From assembly GCA_964646585.1 (NCBI GenBank), contig CAZYEY010000072.1:1-10434 (forward strand): 10,434 nt of DNA, read 5' to 3'. Within the stretch, counting starts at the first letter, position 1; every line of letters starts with the position of its first letter. The notes under the pieces were generated by a model. It did not search any database, was not told where the DNA came from, and saw nothing but the letters and a program-made list of their open reading frames with translations. The position numbers and the translations under genes were made by a program. Of the stretch, positions 1-6,486 are shown in pieces. Source of the stretch: PFJX01 sp964646585. Lineage in GTDB: Bacteria; Pseudomonadota; Gammaproteobacteria; Burkholderiales; Thiobacillaceae.

Positions 1-285
1 GTCCTCGTGGTCGCCGGTGTTGATCCTGGAGACGAAGTTCTCGTAACCGGCGAAGACGATGATGATGAGCAGGTTGGCCACCATCACCACGTCGATGAGG
101 GACAGGAGGCCAATGATCACCTCGCCGCTCTCCCCATGGAACACCAGGGGCGCGAAGTGCAGGAACTCCTTGAAGAACTTCACCAGCAGCAGCCCCAGAG
201 CCAGGACCAGGCCCAGATAGAGGGGGGCAAGCAGCCAGCGGCTGTTGAAGATGAGCTTTTCCAGCCCGGATTCGATGTGTTTCAT
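1..285 (-). CDS. UPF0114 family inner-membrane protein (YqhA-like), C-terminus cut by window edge
   Basis: This is the N-terminal 95 residues of a small membrane protein; the rest lies beyond base 1. The ATG is at 285-283. The sequence begins MKHIESGLEKLIFNSRWLL, followed by a long hydrophobic helix at about residues 17-37, a short amphipathic stretch, and a second helix at about 57-79 ending IIIVFAGYENFVSRINTGD. The near-invariant opening and the FAGYENFVSR segment are what I recognise as UPF0114 (E. coli YqhA type); the family has no established biochemical role. It starts 13 bp after the terC stop and has a GGAA just upstream, so it is probably the third gene of the htpX-terC operon. The family call rests on recall of the sequence pattern, not on a search. 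Confidence 0.85.
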   Translation of the reverse strand, partial: MKHIESGLEKLIFNSRWLLAPLYLGLVLALGLLLVKFFKEFLHFAPLVFHGESGEVIIGLLSLIDVVMVANLLIIIVFAGYENFVSRINTGDHED

Positions 286-298
286 GGCGTGTTCCGAT

Positions 299-1261
299 TC
301 AGGTGGGAATACGTTTACGGGTGGCCCACAGGCTCGCCCCCACGGAGCTGACGATGATCAAGCCCACCACCCCCAAAGCCAGGCCGATGGGCACTTTGTA
401 AAAGTCCGCGATCAGCATCTTGGTGCCGACGAACACCAGCACCAGGGCCAGGCCATACTTCAGCAGATGGAAGCGGCCATTCAGGTCCGCCAGCAGGAAG
501 TACATGGAGCGCAGGCCCATGATGGCGAAGATGTTTGAGGTGAAGACGATGAAGGGGTCGGTGGTGATGGCGAAGATAGCGGGAATGGAATCCACGGCGA
601 AGATCACGTCCGAAGTCTCGATGAGCATGAGCACCAGGAACAGGGGCGTGAACCAGCGTATCCCATCCTTCACCACGGTAAATCGCTCGCCATGGTATTC
701 GTGGGTGATGCGCAGATGGCCCCGCAGCCATTTGAGCACCGGGTTCTGGTTCAGGTCCGCATCCTTGTCGGCGAAGATCAGCATCTTGAAGCCCGTGATC
801 ACCAAGAAGGCGCCGAACAGGTACAGCACCCAGTGGAACTGCTGCACCAGCCAGGCCCCAGCCAGGATCATGGTGGCGCGCATGACGATGGCCCCCAGCA
901 CCCCATAGATCAGCACCCGCCGCTGGTACTCCGCCGGCACGGCGAAAAAGCTGAAGATCATGATGAACACGAAGATGTTGTCCACCGACAGGGACAGCTC
1001 GATGACGTAACCGGTAAGAAACTCCAGGGCTTTGGCATTGGCCACCGTCCGGCCCGCCGTGCCATCCAGCCACCACCACAGTAGGCCCGCGAAGGACAGG
1101 GACAGGGTGACCCACACCCCGGTCCAGGCCAGGGCCTCCCGAGCGCTGACCTTGTGGGCGGTCTTGCCTCCCAGCACGAAAAGGTCCAGGGCCAGCATGG
1201 CCAGGACGAAGGCGATGAAGCCCGCCCAAAAGGCGGGGGTGACCAGACCGGTGAGTTCCAT
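299..1261 (-). CDS. TerC/Alx family integral membrane protein (probable metal-ion, Mn2+, exporter)
   Basis: This is a 320-residue polytopic membrane protein of the TerC family, the usual size for the Alx subgroup. Acidic residues sit inside predicted helices: D26 in ALDLFVLGG, D94 in LSLSVDNIFVF, and E215, D218 and D224 in ETSDVIFAVDSIPA. These two repeated motifs define the family and probably line the ion path. A charged loop at about 164-202 separates the two halves. Characterised TerC proteins (E. coli Alx, Bacillus YkoY) are linked to Mn2+ efflux and alkaline response; the substrate here is inferred. The ATG at 1261-1259 has CGGAG six bases upstream and lies 12 bp after the htpX stop. 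As an internal operon gene it has no room for the yybP-ykoY Mn2+ riboswitch that precedes some homologues. No tellurite-resistance genes are nearby, so a tellurite role is not supported. Confidence 0.92.
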   Translation of the reverse strand: MELTGLVTPAFWAGFIAFVLAMLALDLFVLGGKTAHKVSAREALAWTGVWVTLSLSFAGLLWWWLDGTAGRTVANAKALEFLTGYVIELSLSVDNIFVFIMIFSFFAVPAEYQRRVLIYGVLGAIVMRATMILAGAWLVQQFHWVLYLFGAFLVITGFKMLIFADKDADLNQNPVLKWLRGHLRITHEYHGERFTVVKDGIRWFTPLFLVLMLIETSDVIFAVDSIPAIFAITTDPFIVFTSNIFAIMGLRSMYFLLADLNGRFHLLKYGLALVLVFVGTKMLIADFYKVPIGLALGVVGLIIVSSVGASLWATRKRIPT

Positions 1262-1273
1262 TCCAGGCTCCGC

Positions 1274-2167
1274 TTAAACGCGCATCCCTGCGTTCATCGC
1301 CTCCAGGGCGGCGATGCGGTCCTCCAGGGGCGGATGGGTCATGAACAAGGCCTTGATGCCACCGCTCTTGCCGCCGTTGATGCCAAAGGCCGCCACCTTG
1401 TCCGGCAGGCTGGAAGGCTCGTGCATGGCCTGCAAACGGCGCAGGGCGGCGATCATCTTCTGCCGGCCAGCCAGGCTGGCGCCACCCGCATCGGCGCGGA
1501 ACTCCCGTTGGCGTGAGAACCACATGACGATCATGGACGCCAGGATGCCCAGCACCAGCTCGGCCACGATCATGGTCACGTAGAAGGCCGGTCCCTGACC
1601 CCGCTCGGTCTTGAACACCACCTTGTCCACCAAGTGGCCGATGACCCGGGACAAGAACATCACGAAGGTGTTCACCACGCCCTGGATCAGGGCCAGGGTC
1701 ACCATGTCACCGTTGGCGGCGTGGCTCACCTCATGGCCCAGCACCGCTTCCGCCTCATCCCGGGTCATGTTGCGCAACAGACCGGTGGACACGGCGATGA
1801 GGGAACTGTTCTTACTCATGCCGGTGGCGAAGGCATTCACGTCGGGAGCATCGTAGATGGCCACTTCCGGCATCTTGATGCCGGCGGCCTGGGCCTGGCG
1901 CGCCACCGTCTGAACGAGCCAGAGTTCCTCCGGGGTGCGCGGATCGGTGATGACCTGGGCCCCCACCGATTTTTTCGCCATCCATTTGGACAGGGCCAGG
2001 GAAATGAAGGAACCGCCGAAGCCCATCACCGCGGCGAAGATCAGCAGCGCCCCCAGATTGAGGCCGGACTCGTTGAGATAAGGCTCCACCCCCAAGAGCT
2101 TCATGGTGAGGGAGAGCACCAGGACGATGGCCAGGTTGGTGGCCAGGAACAGGAAGACGCGTTTCAT
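1274..2167 (-). CDS. htpX: Zinc metalloprotease HtpX (membrane quality-control endopeptidase)
   Basis: This is a 297-residue M48-family protease of the inner membrane that cleaves misfolded membrane proteins with its active site on the cytoplasmic side. The zinc motif HEVSH is at residues 145-149, and the third ligand is probably E222 in REFRAD. The N-terminus MKRVFLFLATNLAIV and hydrophobic spans at about 5-25, 38-58, 156-178 and 195-217 fit the four-helix topology. The region 110-131 (NAFATG through STGLL) and the C-terminal THPPLEDRIAALE are conserved family signatures. The length is normal and no key residue is missing. The ATG at 2167-2165 is preceded by AAGGAG with a 6-nt gap, which fixes the start. 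It is the first gene of a three-gene membrane operon and diverges from nhaR. In E. coli htpX responds to sigma-32 and CpxR; here regulation by the adjacent NhaR is an inference. Confidence 0.97.
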   Translation of the reverse strand: MKRVFLFLATNLAIVLVLSLTMKLLGVEPYLNESGLNLGALLIFAAVMGFGGSFISLALSKWMAKKSVGAQVITDPRTPEELWLVQTVARQAQAAGIKMPEVAIYDAPDVNAFATGMSKNSSLIAVSTGLLRNMTRDEAEAVLGHEVSHAANGDMVTLALIQGVVNTFVMFLSRVIGHLVDKVVFKTERGQGPAFYVTMIVAELVLGILASMIVMWFSRQREFRADAGGASLAGRQKMIAALRRLQAMHEPSSLPDKVAAFGINGGKSGGIKALFMTHPPLEDRIAALEAMNAGMRV

Positions 2168-2173
2168 GGAAAG

Positions 2174-2179
2174 CTCCTT
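2174..2179 (-). promoter_or_regulatory. Ribosome binding site of htpX
   Basis: On the minus strand this reads AAGGAG, six bases before the htpX ATG. It is the strongest Shine-Dalgarno sequence on the left side of the window and confirms the start. Confidence 0.8.
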
Positions 2180-2192
2180 GGCAGGGCTGAAA

Positions 2193-2220
2193 TGATGGAG
2201 GGAGGGTACGCCGGGTCAAA
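2193..2220 (-). promoter_or_regulatory. Candidate heat-shock (sigma-32-like) promoter for htpX
   Basis: Read on the minus strand, TTTGAC (2220-2215) is followed after 14 bp by CTCCATCA (2200-2193). This resembles the sigma-32 pattern, whose -35 has a TTGA core and whose -10 is CCCCAT-like, and the spacing is in the accepted range. Transcription would start near 2187, giving a leader of about 20 nt. HtpX is a heat-shock protein in E. coli, so the idea fits, but the match is imperfect (CTCCAT instead of CCCCAT). A sigma-70 promoter further up in the AT-rich block remains possible. Confidence 0.3.
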
Positions 2221-2232
2221 CATCAAATAAAG

Positions 2233-2270
2233 TCGAATATTTTTGCAATATCATTCGAATTTATCGAATA
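2233..2270. promoter_or_regulatory. Putative LysR-type (NhaR) operator between htpX and nhaR
   Basis: The spacer is sharply AT-rich against GC-rich flanks. It holds an inverted repeat, ATATT-N5-AATAT, at 2237-2251, which fits the LysR box T-N11-A (T2238 to A2250). TCGAAT occurs three times, at 2233, 2255 and 2264; the first two are 22 bp apart, two helical turns. The copy at 2253-2260 is the palindrome ATTCGAAT. LysR-type regulators commonly bind such repeats just upstream of their own gene, and nhaR starts at 2283. That NhaR binds here is inference from position and pattern; I did not match a known NhaR consensus. The repeats may also overlap the -35/-10 regions of one or both divergent promoters. 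Confidence 0.5.
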
Positions 2271-2282
2271 CCAAAGACAACC

Positions 2283-3218
2283 ATGAACTTCAAGCACCTC
2301 CACTATTTCTGGACCGTTGCCCGCAGCGGCGGGGTGCTGCGCGCGAGTGAGAAGCTGCATCTCACACCCCAGACCATCAGCGCCCAGATCAAGCTTCTGG
2401 AGGACCAGCTCGGCACGTCCCTGTTCCGCCCCGCCGGCCGGGGCCTGGAACTCACTGAAGCAGGCCGCCTGGCCTTGAGCTACGCCGATGAGATCTTCGC
2501 CCTGGGCGACGAACTGCAGTCCGCCCTGTCCAGCCACCGGGGCACGCCCGTACTCCCCTTCCGGGTGGGCATCACCGATGTCATGCCGAAATCCCTGGCC
2601 TACCAGCTCCTCTCTCCCACTGCCGGCCTGGAAACGCCGGTACGCCTGGTCTGCCGGGAGGGCAAGCTGGACCGGTTGCTGGCGGAGCTTGCCCTGCACC
2701 GGCTGGACATGGTCCTGGCCGACCGTCCCCTCCCCGCCCACATCAACGTGCGCGGCTACAGCCACAAGCTGGGGGAATGCGCCCTCGCCTTCTTCGCGGC
2801 GCCGGGGCTGGCGGATCGATGCGGCAACTTCCCCGCCTGCCTGGACGATGGGCCCTTGTTGTTGCCGGGCGATGACGCCACCGTGCGTATGCGCATCGAA
2901 ACCTGGCTGGAGAAGAACCGGCTGGCGCCCCGGGTGGTAGGGGAATTCGACGACGGCGCCCTGATGATGGCCTTCGGCCAGGCTGGGGGCGGCTACTTCC
3001 CCGCGCCGGTGGTGCTGGCAGAGGCCATCGAGGCCCAGTTCGGAGTAAAGCGGGTGGGTGTGGTGGAGGAGATTCAGGACGTGTTCTACGCCATCACCGG
3101 TGAGCGCCACGTCACCCACCCGGCGGTGCTGGCGGTCACCGCAGCCGCCCGAAACCTGCCGGCCGCGACCACGGCAAGTCCCGCAGCAGCCCTTCCACGA
3201 AGGCGGCGAACCGGGTGA
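2283..3218 (+). CDS. nhaR: LysR-type transcriptional activator NhaR
   Basis: This is a 311-residue LysR-family DNA-binding regulator. The winged helix-turn-helix covers about residues 1-60, with NFKHLHYFWTVARSGGVLRA, then LHLTPQTISAQIKLLE, and RGLELTEAGRLALSYADEIF forming the linker helix. The HLHYFW opening and LTPQTISAQ recognition helix are typical of NhaR rather than of general LysR proteins. The effector domain keeps NhaR-type segments: LDMVLADRPLP (141-151), LGECALAFF (163-171), FPACLDDGPLLLPG (183-196) and GEFDDGALMMAFG (220-232). E. coli NhaR activates nhaA (a Na+/H+ antiporter) in response to sodium and also controls osmC and pgaABCD. No nhaA is in this window; the divergent neighbours are htpX and terC. 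A low-complexity Ala/Pro/Arg tail follows about residue 290. No good Shine-Dalgarno precedes the ATG, but the N-terminus aligns with the family and leaves no better start. Confidence 0.9.
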   Translation: MNFKHLHYFWTVARSGGVLRASEKLHLTPQTISAQIKLLEDQLGTSLFRPAGRGLELTEAGRLALSYADEIFALGDELQSALSSHRGTPVLPFRVGITDVMPKSLAYQLLSPTAGLETPVRLVCREGKLDRLLAELALHRLDMVLADRPLPAHINVRGYSHKLGECALAFFAAPGLADRCGNFPACLDDGPLLLPGDDATVRMRIETWLEKNRLAPRVVGEFDDGALMMAFGQAGGGYFPAPVVLAEAIEAQFGVKRVGVVEEIQDVFYAITGERHVTHPAVLAVTAAARNLPAATTASPAAALPRRRRTG

Positions 3219-3320
3219 AACGGCACACGGGACTCCGCCCCACTTCAAGGCTCTCGGAAGGCAAATCCGCCAAGCTCCCACCCCGGGCAGGTTCCACCGG
3301 GCAGATTGGCGCGACCGCCT

Positions 3321-4622
3321 TCAGCGTTCGAACAAGGCAATGGATTCCACATGGGCCGTGTGGGGAAACATGTTCGCCACCCCGGCCGACACCAGCCGGT
3401 AGCCTTTTTGGTGCACCAGCACGGCGGCGTCCCGGGCCAGGGTGGCGGGACTGCATGAGACATAGACGATGCGGTGCGGCGATCCGGCATCCGGCAGCGA
3501 TTTCACCAGCTCGATGGCACCATCCCGGGGTGGGTCGATGAGCAGCTTGTCGAAATGCCCCAGGGTCCCATAAGCCTCGGGGCTCATCTGGAACAGGTCG
3601 GCGACGCGGAACTCGGTGAGATGGCCCAGGCCATTGCGCGCCGCGTTCCGGCCGGCCCGCTCCACCAGGCCCTTGCTGCCCTCGATGCCCAACACCGAGG
3701 CGCCACTTCGGGCGATGGGCAGGCTGAAGTTGCCCAGGCCGCAGAAAAAATCGGCGACCCGTTCACCGGGCCGGGCGTCCAGCAGGCCCATGGCGCGGCG
3801 GATGAGCATGCGGTTGATGCCGTGGTTCACCTGGGTGAATTCCGTGGGCTTGAACGGCATCACCAGATTGAACTCCGGCAGGCTGTAGGCCAGTTCCGGC
3901 CCATCCAGCGGGTGGAAGGGATGAGCGGTATCCGGCCCCTTGGGTTGCAGCCAGAACTGGATGTGGTGGGCGTCGGCGAAGGTCTTGAGCCTGGTCTCGT
4001 CCTCCGGGGTGGGCGGCTCCAGCACCCGCAGCACCAGCACGTCCACCGCCTCGCCGCAGGCCACCTCGATCTGAGGCAGGCGATCGCGGATGGAAAGCTG
4101 CTCGACCAGATGGCGCAGCCGGGGCAGCAGGGCGGAAATCCGTGCCGGCAGCACCTGGCAACTGTCCATGTCCGCCACGTAGCTGCTGCGCCGCTCGTGG
4201 AAGCCCACCAGCACGCCCCCCTTCTTGGGCACGTTGCGCACGGACAGGCGGGCCCGGGTACGGTAGCCCCAAGTCTGGCCGTGGATGGGAGGCAGCATGC
4301 TTTCCGGCTTCACCTTGCCGATGTGAGCGAAGCAATCTTCCAGCACCCGTTGTTTCGCCGCCACCTGCGCGGATTCTTCCAGATGCTGGTGGGTACAGCC
4401 GCCACAGATGCCGAACCAGCGGCAGACAGGCGCCACCCGGAAGGGACTGGCTTTCAGGATACGGGTGGTCTGGGCCTGTTCGAAATTGGGTTTCTTGCGA
4501 TAGCTGGAATATTCGACCACTTCGCCGGTCAGGGCGCCGTCCACGAAAATGGTCTTGCCCTCAAGGCGTCCCACGCCGCGGCCTTCATGGTCCAGGGATT
4601 CGATGACGATCTGTGCTGACAT
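3321..4622 (-). CDS. rlmD: 23S rRNA (uracil-1939-C5)-methyltransferase RlmD
   Basis: This enzyme uses S-adenosylmethionine to methylate U1939 of 23S rRNA to m5U. With the ATG at 4622-4620 the protein has 433 residues, the same length as E. coli RlmD (RumA). An RNA-binding TRAM domain spans about residues 1-56 (IESLDHEGRGVGR, IFVDGALTGEVV). The 4Fe-4S cluster cysteines are C67, C73 and C76 in CRWFGICGGC and C155 in DSCQVLP. The methyltransferase domain has FTQVN (262-266), the SAM loop DFFCGLGNFSLPIA (291-304), DPPRDG (363-368) and the nucleophile C390 in VSCSPATLARD. All catalytic features are present. The reading frame stays open 39 codons upstream to an ATG at 4739, but that extension does not resemble the family. 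It converges on nhaR with a 102-bp gap in which I see no convincing terminator, and diverges from the PhnD-like gene. Confidence 0.96.
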   Translation of the reverse strand: MSAQIVIESLDHEGRGVGRLEGKTIFVDGALTGEVVEYSSYRKKPNFEQAQTTRILKASPFRVAPVCRWFGICGGCTHQHLEESAQVAAKQRVLEDCFAHIGKVKPESMLPPIHGQTWGYRTRARLSVRNVPKKGGVLVGFHERRSSYVADMDSCQVLPARISALLPRLRHLVEQLSIRDRLPQIEVACGEAVDVLVLRVLEPPTPEDETRLKTFADAHHIQFWLQPKGPDTAHPFHPLDGPELAYSLPEFNLVMPFKPTEFTQVNHGINRMLIRRAMGLLDARPGERVADFFCGLGNFSLPIARSGASVLGIEGSKGLVERAGRNAARNGLGHLTEFRVADLFQMSPEAYGTLGHFDKLLIDPPRDGAIELVKSLPDAGSPHRIVYVSCSPATLARDAAVLVHQKGYRLVSAGVANMFPHTAHVESIALFER

Positions 4623-4665
4623 GGAATGATGATCTGGTGCCGACAGCCGGACTGGAAAGTCGCCA

Positions 4666-4671
4666 AGTATA
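4666..4671 (-). promoter_or_regulatory. Candidate -10 element for rlmD
   Basis: The minus strand reads TATACT here, a close match to the sigma-70 -10 consensus, which would start transcription about 37 nt before the rlmD ATG. No convincing -35 lies at 16-18 bp spacing, so the call is tentative. Confidence 0.35.
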
Positions 4672-4804
4672 CGCAAGCCCCCAACCCCGCCGAGGCGAAA
4701 GTCCCATCGGCACGTTCCACCGGAGTGCGTCAGTACCATGCCCTCTGGGCTTTATGTTTCAGGACAAGCCTGGTGTCCATCCCTAGCATTGGGCCACACG
4801 CGAA

Positions 4805-4810
4805 GAGGAG
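4805..4810 (+). promoter_or_regulatory. Ribosome binding site deciding the start of the PhnD-like gene
   Basis: GAGGAG lies 8 nt before the ATG at 4819. It favours this start over the in-frame ATG at 4738, whose nearest GGAG is 12 nt away and whose N-terminus is not a signal peptide. Confidence 0.75.
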
Positions 4811-4818
4811 ACAAGACG

Positions 4819-5646
4819 ATGCGCCGAGCTCTGGGCTGGCTGGCCGCTTTCTGGCTGCTGTTTTGCGAAGCCGCCCTGGCGGAACCCGCCCTGTTGTTCG
4901 GCATCAACGAAGGCACCTCCAGTTCCCTGGACGCCATGTTCCGCCATGAAAAATATGCCGCCTTCTCGTCCTATCTGAGCAAGGCCGCGGGGAAGCCCTT
5001 CAAGACGGAAACCTCCAACATCCTGCCGATCCTGGTTCGCAACCTGGAAAAAACCAAGTACGACCTGCTGCTGGTCCGCCCCAGCCACATTTCCGCCCGC
5101 GCCATGCGGGACTACGGCTACCGGCTGCTCGCGGCGGCAAAGGGTGAAAGCAAGGTCCACTTCATCGCGCGCGCGGATTCGCCCTTGAAGTCCCTGGCCG
5201 ATGTGCGCGGCAGCATCATCGCCTTCCCCGAAGAGATGGCCTACCCCACTCAGCTGGGCAAGGCCATATTGCGGGATGCTGGCATCGCCCCCGGCCGGGA
5301 GAAAATTCTCGCCATGGATCGCCAGGAAGCCGTCGGCTACGCAGTCAGAGAGAAGATGGCCGACGTGGGCGTCGTCATTTCCTATTCCAAAGTGGCCAAG
5401 GAATGGCAGGCGCAGGGAGGCCGCTTCCTCCATACCCGGGAAGGACTGCCATTCTGGTCCATCATCGTGTCGTCCAGGGTCAACGAAGCGACAGCCGCCA
5501 AACTGCGGGATGCCCTGCTCGGATTGGAAAACTCGCCCCGGGGGCAAGCGATATTGAAGGAAATCGGCATCGCCGGCTTCGTTGCGGGCGACCAGAAAGC
5601 CTACCTGGACATGCTCGCCTGGGTGGAGGGCAAGCCATCCCGCTAG
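4819..5646 (+). CDS. Periplasmic PhnD-like (phosphate/phosphite/phosphonate) substrate-binding protein, orphan
   Basis: This is a 275-residue exported protein. It opens with a signal peptide (MRR, then hydrophobic residues 4-20, cleavage probably after ALA at 21). Mature residues 24 to about 265 follow the PhnD/type 2 periplasmic binding fold: LLFGINEG, AFSSYLSKAAGKPFKTE, YDLLLVRPSHISARAM, a first-lobe end at about 117 (FIARADSPLKSLADVRGSIIAFPEE), DRQEAVGYAVREKMADVGVV, and LPFWSIIVSSRVNEATAAKLRDALL. The domain usually binds phosphate-like anions, but many family members serve as ligand sensors. No phnC/phnE-type ATPase or permease gene is in the window, so it is an orphan here and its ligand cannot be read from the sequence. 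C16 lies in the signal peptide without a lipobox, so a lipoprotein is unlikely. It converges on the exonuclease gene with a 7-bp gap. Confidence 0.85.
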   Translation: MRRALGWLAAFWLLFCEAALAEPALLFGINEGTSSSLDAMFRHEKYAAFSSYLSKAAGKPFKTETSNILPILVRNLEKTKYDLLLVRPSHISARAMRDYGYRLLAAAKGESKVHFIARADSPLKSLADVRGSIIAFPEEMAYPTQLGKAILRDAGIAPGREKILAMDRQEAVGYAVREKMADVGVVISYSKVAKEWQAQGGRFLHTREGLPFWSIIVSSRVNEATAAKLRDALLGLENSPRGQAILKEIGIAGFVAGDQKAYLDMLAWVEGKPSR

Positions 5647-5653
5647 CCAGCGC

Positions 5654-6433
5654 TCAGCCGCCCCAGGCATCCAGAAACTCGAACCAGTGCTCGGCGCCGA
5701 TGTCCTCCAGGGTGCTCCGCACCAGGGCGATCTCCTGCTCGTACTGCTGGGCGGTCAGCACGCCGCGCATACGCTGGAAGCGCAGGTAAACCAGCCAGGT
5801 GTTGACCACGTCGGTCTCGCAATAGTCTCGGATGGCAGCGATCTCGCCCCTTTGATAGGCCGGCCAGACCTCGGAACCATCCATGCCCAGCTTGCCGGGA
5901 AAGCCGTATAGCTTGGCCAATTCATCCAGGGGTGCGTTGGCCCGTCCGGAATACATGGCCAGCACGTCCATCAGGTCCAGGTGGCGGGTGTGGTAGCGGT
6001 TCAGATAGTTGTTGTATTTGAAATCCCGGTCATCGTCCCCCCAGTCCCAGTATCTGGGGGCGCTGACGCCATGCAGCATGGCCCGGTAGTGCAGCACCGG
6101 CAGGTCGAAGCCACCACCATTCCAACTCACCAGCTGGGGCGTGTACTTCTCGATGCCGTCGAAGAAACGCTGCACGATCTCGCCCTCCGCCGCATCCGGC
6201 TCGGACAGGGAGAACACCCGGAAGCGATCCCCCTCCCGCAGGGCGCAGGAGATGGTCACCACCCGTTGCAGGTAGTGGGGCATGAAGTCGGAGCCGCCGG
6301 TCTGCTGGCGGCGCATGAGGAAGGCCATCTCCCCCACCTCGTGGTCACTGGCCTCCTCCCCCACGTTGTGGAGACGGCGCAACCCGGCAATGTCGGGAAT
6401 GGTTTCGATGTCGAAGACGAGAACGGGGATCAT
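5654..6433 (-). CDS. Predicted 3'-5' exonuclease related to the PolB exonuclease domain
   Basis: This is a 259-residue stand-alone DnaQ/PolB-like exonuclease, a family usually annotated as predicted 3'-5' exonuclease of PolB type. The ExoI motif is FDIET (7-11; D8, E10), the ExoII motif is SWNGGGFDLPVL (103-114; D110), and the ExoIII motif is YCETDVVNTW (204-213; D208). The middle segment RHLDLMDVLAMY (150-161) and LDELAKLYGFPGKLGMDG (169-186) are typical of this family. These residues would hold the two catalytic metal ions, so the enzyme is probably active on single-stranded DNA or RNA ends; the real substrate is unknown. No polymerase domain is attached. The ATG at 6433-6431 begins the conserved MIPVLVFDIET; the frame stays open upstream, but that part overlaps the divergent pgl gene. 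The Shine-Dalgarno is weak. Confidence 0.88.
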   Translation of the reverse strand: MIPVLVFDIETIPDIAGLRRLHNVGEEASDHEVGEMAFLMRRQQTGGSDFMPHYLQRVVTISCALREGDRFRVFSLSEPDAAEGEIVQRFFDGIEKYTPQLVSWNGGGFDLPVLHYRAMLHGVSAPRYWDWGDDDRDFKYNNYLNRYHTRHLDLMDVLAMYSGRANAPLDELAKLYGFPGKLGMDGSEVWPAYQRGEIAAIRDYCETDVVNTWLVYLRFQRMRGVLTAQQYEQEIALVRSTLEDIGAEHWFEFLDAWGG

Positions 6434-6442
6434 GGCAGCTCG

Positions 6443-6467
6443 GGATAAAATTCGGGCGATTTTATCC
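6443..6467. promoter_or_regulatory. Perfect 9-bp inverted repeat in the divergent exonuclease/pgl spacer
   Basis: GGATAAAAT (6443-6451) and ATTTTATCC (6459-6467) form exact complementary arms around a 7-base centre. The AT-rich arms each contain TAAAAT, a plausible -10 box, one per strand (6446-6451 plus, 6464-6459 minus). The element may thus be a symmetric divergent promoter or a repressor operator covering both genes. I find no good -35 at the right spacing on either strand. A terminator role is unlikely because both flanking genes start, rather than end, here. Confidence 0.55.
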
Positions 6468-6472
6468 GGTTT

Positions 6473-6479
6473 GAAGAGG
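6473..6479 (+). promoter_or_regulatory. Ribosome binding site of pgl
   Basis: GAAGAGG stands 7 nt before the pgl ATG at 6487 and just after the inverted repeat. Confidence 0.7.
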
Positions 6480-6486
6480 CGTCCCG

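Noticed and set aside
299..1261. Tellurite-resistance function or an upstream yybP-ykoY riboswitch for terC
   Set aside because: No other ter genes are near, and the 12-bp gap to htpX leaves no room for a riboswitch.
315..1523. A 402-codon minus-strand frame overlapping terC and the end of htpX
   Set aside because: It is out of frame with both recognised genes and its product has no membrane helices or motifs.
2223..3281. A 352-codon open frame on the minus strand opposite nhaR
   Set aside because: It lies antisense to nhaR, which has the full LysR signature. Its translation is low-complexity with no family resemblance.
3219..3320. Possible bidirectional terminator between nhaR and rlmD
   Set aside because: The best stem I found (CCCGG with CCGGG around 10 bases) is only 5 bp and has no T-run, so I do not call a terminator.
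3474..4619. A 381-codon open frame on the plus strand opposite rlmD
   Set aside because: It is a shadow of rlmD; its translation is rich in His, Gln and Gly and has no domain.
4623..4739. N-terminal extension of RlmD by 39 residues
   Set aside because: The extension does not resemble RlmD, and the 433-residue form equals the E. coli length and begins directly with the TRAM domain.
4738..4818. An upstream in-frame ATG giving a 27-residue longer PhnD-like protein
   Set aside because: The extension is not a signal peptide and has no well-spaced Shine-Dalgarno, while ATG 4819 has GAGGAG 8 nt upstream and a proper signal sequence.
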